Made by a program: the position numbers and the translations under genes. Under the pieces are notes generated by a model. It did no database searches. It was not told the origin of the DNA and worked only from the letters and a program-made list of their open reading frames with translations. From NCBI GenBank assembly GCA_018065815.1, contig JAGHSP010000188.1:1-21778 (forward strand): a DNA stretch of 21,778 nucleotides, written 5' to 3'. Each line of letters opens with the position of its first letter. Position 1 is the stretch's first letter. This document shows, piece after piece, positions 13,638 to 21,778 of the stretch. This DNA comes from Candidatus Sodaliphilus limicaballi (GTDB lineage: Bacteria; Bacteroidota; Bacteroidia; Bacteroidales; Muribaculaceae).

Positions 13638-16600
13638 ATGAATTTAAAAGACGTTCTCTCTCAACGCGTTGTCATACTTGATGGAGCCTTCGGCACGATG
13701 GTGCAGTCTCTAAATCTTGACGAGAGTCAATTCAGAGGCAAGATGTTTGTTACTCATGCTGTCGATTTAAAAGGCAACAACGATGTTCTCAATCTCACAG
13801 CACCACAAGCAGTGAGGTCAATTCACGATGCTTATATCGAAGCCGGAGCCGATATTATCACCACTAATACATTTTCGTCTAACGTGGTGTCCCAAAGCGA
13901 TTACTGTTTAGAGGAATATGTGTATAGATTGAATTTTGAAGGTGCAAGAATAGCCCGTGAGGCAGCCGATGCCGTTGTGGACCGTAAGGTATGGGTAGCA
14001 GGTTCGATGGGACCCACCAGCAAATCTCTGACTATGCCTCACGACGTGAATGATCCCGTATCAAGAGCTATTGACTTTGACACTTTATCTGACGCTTACC
14101 GCACCCAGGCGCAGGCGCTCATCGACGGTGGCGTGGACGTGATTCTCATTGAGACCTGTTATGACACGCTTAATGCCAAAGCCGCACTTTATGCAATCGA
14201 CAAGATAAACAACAAGCGAGGTTCTATCATGCCTGTCATGGTGTCAATCACCATAAATGACCGCAATGCCCACACGCTTACAGGGCAAAGCGCACAAGCG
14301 TTTTTCACAAGCATAAAGCACTACCCCATTCTTTCTTTTGGGTTTAACTGCTCTTTTGGCATTGCCGACCTAAAATACGCCGTCGAGCAACTTGCGCCGT
14401 CATTGCCAGTTGCATTCAGCCTACACCCCAATGCCGGTTTGCCCGACGAGATGGGCAACTACTGTGACACCCCTGCCTACATGGCCGAGCAGTTAAGCGG
14501 TTTGGCACGACAGGGATGCATCAACATTGCGGGCGGTTGCTGCGGCACCACACCTGCACACATCAAGGCAATAGCAACATCAATGCGCAACCTCCCACCT
14601 CGAGTCATTCCTGCCTACGACAAGCGCTGCGCAGTAGCAGGTCTGGAAAATGTGGTAATTGACCGAGAGGTTACCAATTTTATCAATATAGGCGAACGAA
14701 ACAATGTGGCAGGATCTCGCAAATTTGCGCGTTTGATTGCCGAAAAAAAATATGACGAGGCACTGACTATTGCATCTGACCAGATTGAGAATGGCAGTCC
14801 CATAATTGATATCAACATGGACGACGCAATGCTTGATTCGGTTCAAGAAATGCGCACGTTCGTAAGATATATCTCGGCCGAGCCTATGGTAGCACGGGCC
14901 GCTCTTGTGATCGACTCATCCTCATGGGATACAATCGTGACAGCACTAAAAAACTCGCAGGGCAAGTGCATAGTCAATTCCATAAGCCTTAAAGACGGCG
15001 AGGAAGCGTTCCTTGCCAAAGCCGATGAACTCAAGCGATTGGGAGCCGCCGTGATTGTAATGGCATTTGACGAGAAAGGCCAAGCGACAACCTACGACAG
15101 GAAGGTCGAAATATGCCAGCGAGCATATAACCTTCTTGTTTCTAACGGGTTCCCATGCGAGGATATAATTTTTGACCCAAATATCTTGTCGATAGGCACA
15201 GGAATTAGTGAACATGCGCTATATGCCCTAGATTATATTCGTGCGGTTGAATGGATTAAAACAAATCTTCCACATGCAAAGACTAGCGGCGGACTGTCAA
15301 ACTTATCGTTCGCATTCAGAGGTAATAACCTAGTGCGCAAAGTATTGCATTCGGTATTCTTGTATCATGCAATAAAAGCAGGACTTGACATGGCTATCAT
15401 GAATCCTGGCATGATTATTCCTTACGACGAAATAGAACCAAGCCTGCTGAAAGCAGCCGAAGACCTTATTTTCAATCGTTCGGACAATGCGACCCAGGAC
15501 ATGGTAGATATAGCAGCCTCGCTTGCCGAGTCATCAACCAACCAAGCCGACACAACAAGCAGCGAGAAAGACTTAACAGTTTCCCAACTCATTTCCCAAT
15601 CCTTGGTCAAGGGCCGCAGTGACAACTTGGAATCACTCATGGCTCGTTCCCTGGAAGAGAACAACGGAAACGCCCTGGCGATTATTGAAGGTCCATTGAT
15701 GCAAGGCATGAAAGACGTGGGCGATATGTTTGCTTGTGGCAAACTCTTCCTGCCGCAAGTGGTAAAGTCGGCTCGTGTGATGCGCGAGGCTGTAGAAATA
15801 TTACAGCCCGTCATTGAGTCACAAAACAACTCATCAGCCACCAACTACAGGCACACGATTGTACTTGCAACCGTAAAAGGGGATGTTCACGACATAGGCA
15901 AGAACATCGTGTCTATCATCCTGTCGTGCAATGGCTTCGACGTCGTTGACCTTGGCGTGATGGTTGATAACCAGAGTATCCTTGAAACTGTGCAGCGCAC
16001 ACATCCTCTCATGGTGGCAGTGAGCGGACTGATCACCCCATCACTCAAAGAGATGGAAAACTTGTGCATGCTTTTTGAGAAAGAGGGAATTAAAACGCCC
16101 ATTCAGGTGGGTGGCGCTACTACATCGGCAGTCCACACTGCGGTGAAATTATCCCCATTATATTCACCAGGTGTTTTCTATAGCCGAGATGCCTCGCATT
16201 GTGCCATTATTGCCAAGGAACTTGCTCGCGACCATGATGCTACCATTGAAAAGAATCGAGCAGAACAATCGTGCATAATTGAGTCATACAATAAAAAGCA
16301 AATGGAGACTGCGGCCTACAGTTATAGCCAGGCAAACAATCATGCAGTACAACGCAAGACGCAATCCATTTTCAATGTCGAAGAACTAAATAATGCACAT
16401 CTCAATGCCGACATAAAGCGTGTTAAAGATAAAATTGACTGGCGCATGCTTTTGGCTTTCTGGGGATTCAAGGGAGAGTCGTTAGAAACCGTATTGGAAA
16501 ACGAAGAAGCCCGTTCAACGCTGCTTGAAGCAAAACGGCTTCTTGACAAAGCCATTGAAGAAAAGCTCATCTCACTTGAATCGGTTGTCAAATTCTATCC

Positions 16601-17114
16601 GGCGCTGAAAAACGGGAATGATATTGAACTCCCGGGAGTTGGCACCTTGCCCATGCATCGCAGCCAGAGCGGTAAATGCGAATGTCTCTCCGACTATTTC
16701 AGTGAAACAGAGGTTACGCCCATCGGTCTATTTGCTGTCACTGCCAAGATTCATGACCATGCGACAGACAGCAAGTCCTACGAGCACATCATGTTACATG
16801 CGCTCTCGGCAAGACTTGTCGAAGCAGCAGCACAACACATTGAGCATGCAGCATTCGGCAAGGCACAATCCATCAGGCCTGCCTTTGGATATGCCTGCTG
16901 CCCCGACCACCGTCTCAAGAAAATCGCTTTTGACCTGCTCGACGCTCAAAATGTGTTGGGAATTTCTCTCACCGAGAATTATTCAATCAATCCATCAACC
17001 TCGGTGTGCGGTATGCTCATCTCCCATCCTGATGCTCACTATTTTGCAGTGGAGAATGTTGATGATAAACAAAATAATGATTACGAAACCAGAATAAGGA
17101 AATGCCTAAAGTAA
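13638..17114 (+). CDS. metH: Cobalamin-dependent methionine synthase
   Basis: MetH (1158 residues; E. coli about 1227) transfers a methyl group from 5-methyl-tetrahydrofolate through cobalamin to homocysteine. All four modules are present. The homocysteine domain has DGAFGTMVQSLNL, GFNCSFG and zinc cysteines C301-C302 in GGCCGTTP. The folate (pterin) domain begins near residue 348 (FINIGERNNVAGS). The cobalamin module has the lower-ligand motif DVHDIG with H751. The activation domain, with RPAFGYACCPDH near residue 1080 and LTENYSINPSTSVCG, binds SAM for reactivation. Nothing looks broken. It follows the isomerase-like gene by 9 bp and overlaps metF by 13 bp. Confidence 0.98.
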   Translation: MNLKDVLSQRVVILDGAFGTMVQSLNLDESQFRGKMFVTHAVDLKGNNDVLNLTAPQAVRSIHDAYIEAGADIITTNTFSSNVVSQSDYCLEEYVYRLNFEGARIAREAADAVVDRKVWVAGSMGPTSKSLTMPHDVNDPVSRAIDFDTLSDAYRTQAQALIDGGVDVILIETCYDTLNAKAALYAIDKINNKRGSIMPVMVSITINDRNAHTLTGQSAQAFFTSIKHYPILSFGFNCSFGIADLKYAVEQLAPSLPVAFSLHPNAGLPDEMGNYCDTPAYMAEQLSGLARQGCINIAGGCCGTTPAHIKAIATSMRNLPPRVIPAYDKRCAVAGLENVVIDREVTNFINIGERNNVAGSRKFARLIAEKKYDEALTIASDQIENGSPIIDINMDDAMLDSVQEMRTFVRYISAEPMVARAALVIDSSSWDTIVTALKNSQGKCIVNSISLKDGEEAFLAKADELKRLGAAVIVMAFDEKGQATTYDRKVEICQRAYNLLVSNGFPCEDIIFDPNILSIGTGISEHALYALDYIRAVEWIKTNLPHAKTSGGLSNLSFAFRGNNLVRKVLHSVFLYHAIKAGLDMAIMNPGMIIPYDEIEPSLLKAAEDLIFNRSDNATQDMVDIAASLAESSTNQADTTSSEKDLTVSQLISQSLVKGRSDNLESLMARSLEENNGNALAIIEGPLMQGMKDVGDMFACGKLFLPQVVKSARVMREAVEILQPVIESQNNSSATNYRHTIVLATVKGDVHDIGKNIVSIILSCNGFDVVDLGVMVDNQSILETVQRTHPLMVAVSGLITPSLKEMENLCMLFEKEGIKTPIQVGGATTSAVHTAVKLSPLYSPGVFYSRDASHCAIIAKELARDHDATIEKNRAEQSCIIESYNKKQMETAAYSYSQANNHAVQRKTQSIFNVEELNNAHLNADIKRVKDKIDWRMLLAFWGFKGESLETVLENEEARSTLLEAKRLLDKAIEEKLISLESVVKFYPALKNGNDIELPGVGTLPMHRSQSGKCECLSDYFSETEVTPIGLFAVTAKIHDHATDSKSYEHIMLHALSARLVEAAAQHIEHAAFGKAQSIRPAFGYACCPDHRLKKIAFDLLDAQNVLGISLTENYSINPSTSVCGMLISHPDAHYFAVENVDDKQNNDYETRIRKCLK

Positions 17115-18061
17115 CTGACATAATAAATCAACGCAAGGGTGAACCCTTTGTGAGTTTTGAACTAGTTCCCCCACTCAAGGGAAGCGACGTGAACGTGCTG
17201 CACAAGTCTATCGAGGCGTTGGTAGATCTCGACCCGGCATTTATTAATGTGACATGCCATCGTGACGAGGTCCAATATATCTTGAACGATAACGGCACCT
17301 ACAACAAGATGACTCTCTCAAAGCGTCCCAGCACACTTGCCATAGTGGGAGCAATCATGCAGCGTTTCGACATCAGCATTGTGCCTCACGTGATATGTGG
17401 AGGCGCCTCGGCTGCAAAGATTGAGAGCGAATTGCTCGACCTGCATTTTATGGGAATAAACAATGTCGTTGCGCTGCGTGGCGACGCCGAGCCGGGCTAC
17501 CGTCGTTTCATTCCCGAACCCGATGGATTCTCACATTCAAGTGAACTGGTTGAAATGATAGACCACCTGAATAATGGTGTGTATCTAGACCCCAGCATCA
17601 AGAATGGAATCAGCACTGATTTCTGTATTGGTGTTGCAGGATACCCCGAGAAACACTTTGAGGCAGCAAACATTGAAATTGACATCATGCACTTGAAGCA
17701 AAAAGTAGATGCCGGTGCCCATTATGTTGTCACTCAAATGTTTTTTGACAACGTGAAGTTCTACCAGTTCCGAGATCTTTGCAGGAAAGCGGGTATTAAT
17801 GTGCCCATTATACCTGGGTTGAAACCATTGTCAAGTGCAAAGCAAATTCAGTCCATTCCACAAGCATTCCACCTCGACATTCCCAACGAGCTGGTTGCCA
17901 AGATACAGCAATACAACGACAAGGAAAGCCAGTATGAGGCAGGGGTAGAATGGTGCATAGCACAGTGCAATGACTTGCTGCAAAACGACGTGCCGGCACT
18001 GCACTTCTACACTATGGGACGTGCCGATAATGTGCGTCGCATTGTAAAGGCGGTAATGTAA
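17102..18061 (+). CDS. metF: 5,10-methylenetetrahydrofolate reductase
   Basis: MetF (319 residues) is an FAD-dependent TIM-barrel enzyme that reduces methylene-tetrahydrofolate to 5-methyl-tetrahydrofolate, the methyl donor used by the neighbouring MetH. Visible family motifs are FVSFELVPPLKG with the catalytic glutamate, INVTCHRDE, HVICGG, VVALRGDAEPG, YVVTQMFFDN, PIIPGLKPLSS and the C-terminal HFYTMGRADN. The ATG lies inside the end of metH in another frame, giving a 13-base overlap that points to coupled translation. No terminator is seen after the stop codon, so some readthrough into alaS is likely. Confidence 0.97.
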   Translation: MPKVTDIINQRKGEPFVSFELVPPLKGSDVNVLHKSIEALVDLDPAFINVTCHRDEVQYILNDNGTYNKMTLSKRPSTLAIVGAIMQRFDISIVPHVICGGASAAKIESELLDLHFMGINNVVALRGDAEPGYRRFIPEPDGFSHSSELVEMIDHLNNGVYLDPSIKNGISTDFCIGVAGYPEKHFEAANIEIDIMHLKQKVDAGAHYVVTQMFFDNVKFYQFRDLCRKAGINVPIIPGLKPLSSAKQIQSIPQAFHLDIPNELVAKIQQYNDKESQYEAGVEWCIAQCNDLLQNDVPALHFYTMGRADNVRRIVKAVM

Positions 18062-18075
18062 TTAAGTGCAAAAAC

Positions 18076-18106
18076 TTGCATAACCCGATTTTATCAAGTA
18101 ACTTTG
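18076..18106 (+). promoter_or_regulatory. alaS promoter
   Basis: TTG (18076-18078), a 20-bp spacer and TAACTTTG (18099-18106) match the Bacteroidota consensus. An in-frame ATG 72 bp upstream of the accepted alaS start overlaps the -33 box, so it cannot be used by this transcript. Confidence 0.8.
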
Positions 18107-18147
18107 CAGATATATTTCAGAGAATAAACATAAAACAATATAACACA

Positions 18148-20760
18148 ATGACAGCAAAAGAAATACGCGAATCATTTAAGAAATTCTTTGAGGAGAAAGG
18201 CCATCACATCGTGCCTTCGGCTCCCATGGTTATCAAAGATGACCCCACATTGATGTTCACTAATGCAGGTATGAACCAGTTCAAGGACATCATCCTTGGC
18301 AACAAAGCACCTCAATGGAGCACAGTTGCCGATTCACAGAAATGTCTGCGCGTGAGCGGTAAGCACAACGACTTGGAAGAGGTAGGTCATGACACTTACC
18401 ACCACACCATGTTTGAGATGCTGGGCAACTGGTCTTTTGGCGATTATTTCAAGGAGAAAGCCATTGACTATGCTTGGGAATTTCTTGTTGACGTGATGAA
18501 GATTGACCCGAAATTGCTCTATGCAACAGTATTTGAGGGCTATGCCGCCGAAGGTCTTGAGCGCGACAACGAAGCTGCAGGCTACTGGGAAAAACATCTG
18601 CCCGCCGACCACATTATCAACGGCAACCGCAAAGACAACTTCTGGGAAATGGGCGATACAGGCCCCTGTGGTCCATGCTCGGAGATTCACATCGACTTGC
18701 GTAGCGAGGAAGAAAAAGCCAAAGTTCCTGGCGCACAGCTAGTAAACAAAGATAATCCCCAGGTAATTGAAATCTGGAACCTCGTGTTCATGCAGTATAA
18801 CCGCAAAGCCGACAGTTCGCTCGAGCCTCTCCCACTCCACGTGATTGACACCGGTATGGGATTTGAACGCCTGTGTATGGCATTGAGTGGCGTAAAGTCA
18901 AACTATGACACCGACGTGTTCCAGCCACTCATTAAGAAAGTGGGTGAAATCTCTGGCAAAACTTATGGCAAAGATAACGACGTTGACGTGGCAATGCGCG
19001 TCATTTCTGACCATGTGCGCACCATTGCATTCTCTATCGCCGACGGCCAGTTGCCCAGCAATGCAAAGGCAGGTTATGTGATTCGTCGCATCTTGCGTCG
19101 TGCCGTGCGATATGGCTACACATTCCTCGGCCTTAAGGAAGCATTCATGTACCAGATGATTGATACACTCATTGAGTCAATGGGCGATGCTTACCCCGAA
19201 CTGCCCGCACAAGCCGATCTCATCAAGCATGTAACAAAGGAGGAAGAAGATTCATTCCTGCGCACCCTCGAAACCGGCATGAAGCTCATCGACAAGGTGA
19301 TAGCCGATGCCAAGGCTGGTGGTAAAAACGCTATTGATGGACGTGAAGCATTCGTGCTCTATGATACTTACGGTTTCCCCCTCGACCTCACACAACTCAT
19401 CCTTAAAGAGAACGGCATGACCGTTAACGAGGAAGACTTTAATGCTGAAATGCAGAAGCAGAAACAGCGTGCTCGCAATGCCGCGCAAGTAGAAGCAACC
19501 GACTGGGTTGAACTCCAAGAAGGCGTCACAGAGTTTGTGGGATATGACAGCACCGAGTGCGACACTGCAATTTTGCGTTACCGCAAGGTAAAGCAAAAGA
19601 ACAACGAGTTCTATCAGATTGTGCTCGGCAAAACTCCGTTCTATGCCGAAATGGGTGGCCAGGTTGGCGACCACGGCACACTCACAGTGGGCGATGAAGT
19701 AATCGAAATCACTAACACAAAACGCGAGAACAATCTTCCCGTGCACATAGCAAAGAAGCTGCCTAGTAATCCTGCGGCGCCTGTTCATGCAGCAATCGAC
19801 ATGGAGATGCGTCACGCCATTGAGTGCAATCACACTGCAACTCACCTCATTCACTCGGCTCTGCGTCAAGTTCTGGGCACACATGTAGAGCAGAAAGGCT
19901 CTTATGTTGATGCTCATGCACTGCGTTTTGACTTCTCTCACTTCAAGAAAGTTACTCCCGAGGAGATAAGAGAAGTTGAGCATGTTGCTAACGCGATGGT
20001 TCGGGGAGCGATTGCACGAGAGGAACACCGCGACATGGCCATCGATGCTGCACGCGAGATGGGCGCTATGGCTCTCTTCGGCGAGAAATATGGCGACAAA
20101 GTGCGTGTCATCAAGTATGGCAACTCGGTTGAACTCTGCGGCGGTACACACGTTGCCAATACTGGTAACATCGGTATGATTAGAATCGTTAGCGAAGGGT
20201 CAGTAGCTGCCGGCATTCGTCGCATCGAGGCTGTGACTGGCAAGGAAGTTGAGAACATGCTCGACGGCCTTCAGGACACAATGCTTGAAATACGCGCTAT
20301 GCTCAACAACGCTCCCGATGCACTCGTTGCTATCAAGAAATCGCTTGCCGAGAATGTTGCATTGCAGAAACAAATCGAGGGATTTGTACAGGATCGCATC
20401 AACAACCTCAAGTCTAGCCTGCTGGAGAAAGCCGAGGAGATCAATGGAATTAAAGTTGCTACACTCTGTGGCAATGTCATGGCCGACGTAGTGCGTGGTG
20501 TCGCCCTCGCAATTAAGGCCGACGGTGCACAGCGCACTGCTTTCCTTGCTGCTACACAAGACGCAGGCAAACCCATGCTCACGGTCATGTTTACCGACGA
20601 CCTCGTGAAGGAAGGCATGAAAGCTGGCAATGTTGTCAAGGAAGCTGCCAAGCTCATCCAGGGCGGTGGCGGAGGACAACCAGGTCTTGCACAAGCCGGC
20701 GGACGCAATACCGAGGGACTGGGCGCCGCAATGGACAAGATGAAAGAACTCCTAGGCTAA
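18148..20760 (+). CDS. alaS: Alanine--tRNA ligase
   Basis: AlaS (870 residues) charges tRNA(Ala) and hydrolyses mischarged Ser- and Gly-tRNA(Ala). The class II catalytic core contains MFTNAGMNQFKD, the HNDLEEVGHDTYHHTMFEML segment (residues 73-92) and motif 3 DTGMGFERLCM. The editing domain carries the zinc motif HTATH (H562, H566) with its partner CGGTH (C664, H668). The C-Ala domain ends with GGGGGQPGLAQAGG. The start was set at MTAKEIRESFKKFF: the 24 extra codons of the longer frame cover the promoter and encode nothing conserved. A strong terminator follows at 20783-20817. Confidence 0.98.
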   Translation: MTAKEIRESFKKFFEEKGHHIVPSAPMVIKDDPTLMFTNAGMNQFKDIILGNKAPQWSTVADSQKCLRVSGKHNDLEEVGHDTYHHTMFEMLGNWSFGDYFKEKAIDYAWEFLVDVMKIDPKLLYATVFEGYAAEGLERDNEAAGYWEKHLPADHIINGNRKDNFWEMGDTGPCGPCSEIHIDLRSEEEKAKVPGAQLVNKDNPQVIEIWNLVFMQYNRKADSSLEPLPLHVIDTGMGFERLCMALSGVKSNYDTDVFQPLIKKVGEISGKTYGKDNDVDVAMRVISDHVRTIAFSIADGQLPSNAKAGYVIRRILRRAVRYGYTFLGLKEAFMYQMIDTLIESMGDAYPELPAQADLIKHVTKEEEDSFLRTLETGMKLIDKVIADAKAGGKNAIDGREAFVLYDTYGFPLDLTQLILKENGMTVNEEDFNAEMQKQKQRARNAAQVEATDWVELQEGVTEFVGYDSTECDTAILRYRKVKQKNNEFYQIVLGKTPFYAEMGGQVGDHGTLTVGDEVIEITNTKRENNLPVHIAKKLPSNPAAPVHAAIDMEMRHAIECNHTATHLIHSALRQVLGTHVEQKGSYVDAHALRFDFSHFKKVTPEEIREVEHVANAMVRGAIAREEHRDMAIDAAREMGAMALFGEKYGDKVRVIKYGNSVELCGGTHVANTGNIGMIRIVSEGSVAAGIRRIEAVTGKEVENMLDGLQDTMLEIRAMLNNAPDALVAIKKSLAENVALQKQIEGFVQDRINNLKSSLLEKAEEINGIKVATLCGNVMADVVRGVALAIKADGAQRTAFLAATQDAGKPMLTVMFTDDLVKEGMKAGNVVKEAAKLIQGGGGGQPGLAQAGGRNTEGLGAAMDKMKELLG

Positions 20761-20782
20761 TCCTAGAACAATTACATTTTAC

Positions 20783-20817
20783 AATGGGAGGTAGTTTCAC
20801 GACTGCCTCCCATTTTT
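20783..20817 (+). terminator. alaS terminator
   Basis: A 13-bp stem with one G-U pair (AATGGGAGGTAGT / ACTGCCTCCCATT), loop TTCACG and a T run starting within the stem end make a textbook intrinsic terminator, 22 bp after the alaS stop. Confidence 0.92.
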
Positions 20818-20884
20818 CACAATCACCTCATGCCATGTACTTTACCAACCACGACAAATAATTGAGTACACTTATTAGTAAAAT

Positions 20885-20915
20885 TTTGCCGAATGGTATA
20901 TTTTCATTATCTTTG
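20885..20915 (+). promoter_or_regulatory. Promoter of the small lipoprotein gene
   Basis: TTTG (20885-20888), a 19-bp spacer and TATCTTTG (20908-20915) match the Bacteroidota consensus. The predicted leader is about 18-20 nt. Confidence 0.8.
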
Positions 20916-20939
20916 CAACAATCTAAAAATCACTAACAG

Positions 20940-21464
20940 ATGAAGAAATTACTCACAATCGCATTTGCAGCTGCAATTATAAGCATGCTTTATTCATGTC
21001 AACGCTATCCCTATATTTCATATTATATTAAAGTAGTGGATCAGAATGGTAACAACAAGCTCGACACAGTGTCGGCACCCGGTAAAATCAATGTCAACGA
21101 CCTGTGGTTTGAAGTAATTGCAGGCGAATTCCGCGACACACTGGGGATAACCCCCTATGACGAGGATTACACTGCCGCAGCCGACTCAACGGTTGCAGGC
21201 AATGAAGTTACACCTCCCGAGAACTACCAGTTCCCCTATATTGTCAAGTTCTGCAACTTCGACCGTCCTCACCTGTGGGTGAGCACCAGTGCCCCCATTG
21301 GCATCGAACTTGCTCAATGCCCCGTGTTTGTAATCCACTGGACCGACGGATCTACCGACTCATTGCAAATCGACAACGGAATGGGAACCCTTTCGGATCC
21401 TGACTATTATGTCAACGGCAAGAAAGTCAAGAGCGAGGAAGAATTTATCACAATAGTGAAGTAA
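20940..21464 (+). CDS. Small lipoprotein, unknown function
   Basis: This 174-residue protein has a clear type II signal peptide (MKKLLTIAFAAAIISMLYSC, lipobox ending at C20), so it should be lipidated and sit in the periplasm or outer membrane. I do not recognise the mature domain. It is rich in aromatic and acidic residues and probably beta (for example YISYYIKVVDQNG, YIVKFCNF, CPVFVIHWTDGS), with two further cysteines near residues 104 and 125 that could pair. It is monocistronic, with its own promoter and terminator. The converging neighbour is a sensor kinase; no functional link is evident. Confidence 0.8.
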   Translation: MKKLLTIAFAAAIISMLYSCQRYPYISYYIKVVDQNGNNKLDTVSAPGKINVNDLWFEVIAGEFRDTLGITPYDEDYTAAADSTVAGNEVTPPENYQFPYIVKFCNFDRPHLWVSTSAPIGIELAQCPVFVIHWTDGSTDSLQIDNGMGTLSDPDYYVNGKKVKSEEEFITIVK

Positions 21465-21482
21465 AATATACGGCATAAGCGC

Positions 21483-21526
21483 AGGCGCGATGCAACGGAC
21501 ATATCCGCAGCATCGCGCCTCTTTTA
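21483..21526 (+). terminator. Terminator of the small lipoprotein gene
   Basis: A perfect 11-bp GC-rich stem (AGGCGCGATGC / GCATCGCGCCT) with a 16-nt loop that can pair internally (GGA/TCC) is followed by CTTTTATT. It lies 18 bp after the stop codon. Confidence 0.88.
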
Positions 21527-21554
21527 TTCAGTATTATCCGACTAATTGGATTAG

Positions 21555-21591
21555 AAATCATGCTTTCACTGTTCAAGAGAAAGCATGATTT
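21555..21591. terminator. Hairpin at the 3' end of the histidine kinase gene
   Basis: A perfect 13-bp stem (AAATCATGCTTTC / GAAAGCATGATTT) with an 11-nt loop lies directly beyond the kinase stop codon (21593-21595). No good T tract follows on the - strand, so termination is likely but not certain. Confidence 0.65.
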
Positions 21592-21592
21592 G

Positions 21593-21778
21593 TTACATAT
21601 CTTTTATTCCTATTTCGATTGTCAAGCCGCCGCCCACTGTGTTTGCTGCCGTGGCATAGCCACCATAACGCACAGCGATATTCTTGACGATAGCAAGTCC
21701 CAGTCCAGTGCCACCCAGCCGACGCGAGCGCCCCTTGTCAGTGCGATAAAATCGCTCAAAAAGATGTGGAAGATGTTC
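21593..21778 (-). CDS. Sensor histidine kinase, C-terminal fragment (cut by window edge)
   Basis: Only the last 61 codons are inside the window. They encode the end of a HATPase_c domain: the F box HLFERFYRTDKGRSRR, the G2 box GGTGLGLAIVKNI that closes the ATP lid, and a final beta strand (GGGLTIEIGIKDM). This is the C-terminus of a two-component sensor kinase of the PhoR/EnvZ-like HisKA group. The sensor part and any partner regulator lie beyond the right edge, so the signal is unknown. Confidence 0.92.
   Translation of the reverse strand, partial: EHLPHLFERFYRTDKGRSRRLGGTGLGLAIVKNIAVRYGGYATAANTVGGGLTIEIGIKDM

Noticed and set aside
18076..18147. Longer N-terminus for alaS starting at 18076
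   Set aside because: These codons overlap the alaS promoter boxes, and the conserved protein begins at MTAKEIRESF.
19252..20151. Long open frame (299 codons) on the - strand
   Set aside because: It lies wholly inside alaS, whose motifs are intact; the antisense translation has no recognisable domain and is typical of a shadow frame.

Overview
The window is chromosomal core sequence from a member of the Bacteroidota, most likely the order Bacteroidales. This rests on many upstream regions carrying the Bacteroidota sigma-ABfr promoter pattern (TTTG or TTG, 19-20 bp, then TAnnTTTG), on A-rich leaders without clear Shine-Dalgarno sites, and on lineage-typical proteins: a DUF3127 protein, a short MerR regulator, and lipoproteins with short signal peptides. 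A family such as Muribaculaceae or Prevotellaceae is possible, but the sequence alone does not settle it.

Layout. (1) 1-6220: a tRNA-dihydrouridine synthase on the + strand meets a converging - strand operon, carA-carB-trmN6 (carbamoyl-phosphate synthase plus a tRNA1(Val) A37 methyltransferase); the two end genes overlap at their stop codons. (2) 6300-9750: a DUF3127 OB-fold-like protein with an SSB-like tip and a converging MerR-type regulator. The regulator is divergent from an operon holding a DEDDy 3'-5' exonuclease, a small two-helix membrane protein and a DUF6624 lipoprotein. The lipoprotein gene is flanked by two copies of the 3' end of the small membrane-protein gene, which suggests a past insertion or duplication. 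(3) 9690-12345: a 350-bp gene-free stretch with two terminator-like hairpins, then the - strand ftsY-rimO operon. (4) 12390-20817: a + strand run of an L-fucose-isomerase-like protein, metH, metF and alaS. The first three are packed as one operon; alaS has its own strong promoter and ends at a clear terminator. (5) 20880-21778: a small lipoprotein gene with promoter and terminator, then the C-terminal end of a sensor histidine kinase on the - strand, cut by the window edge.

How the genes work together. MetF makes 5-methyl-tetrahydrofolate and MetH uses it with cobalamin to methylate homocysteine, so the metH-metF pair is one pathway; the isomerase-like gene 9 bp upstream is the unexplained partner. 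CarA and CarB form one enzyme feeding pyrimidine and arginine synthesis. FtsY (SRP receptor), RimO (S12 methylthiolation), AlaS, Dus and TrmN6 all belong to translation or protein targeting. No CRISPR array, rRNA, tRNA, transposase or integrase was seen. The most unusual feature is the duplicated gene end around the DUF6624 lipoprotein (8217-8274 and 9596-9653). I see no clearly novel multi-gene system.
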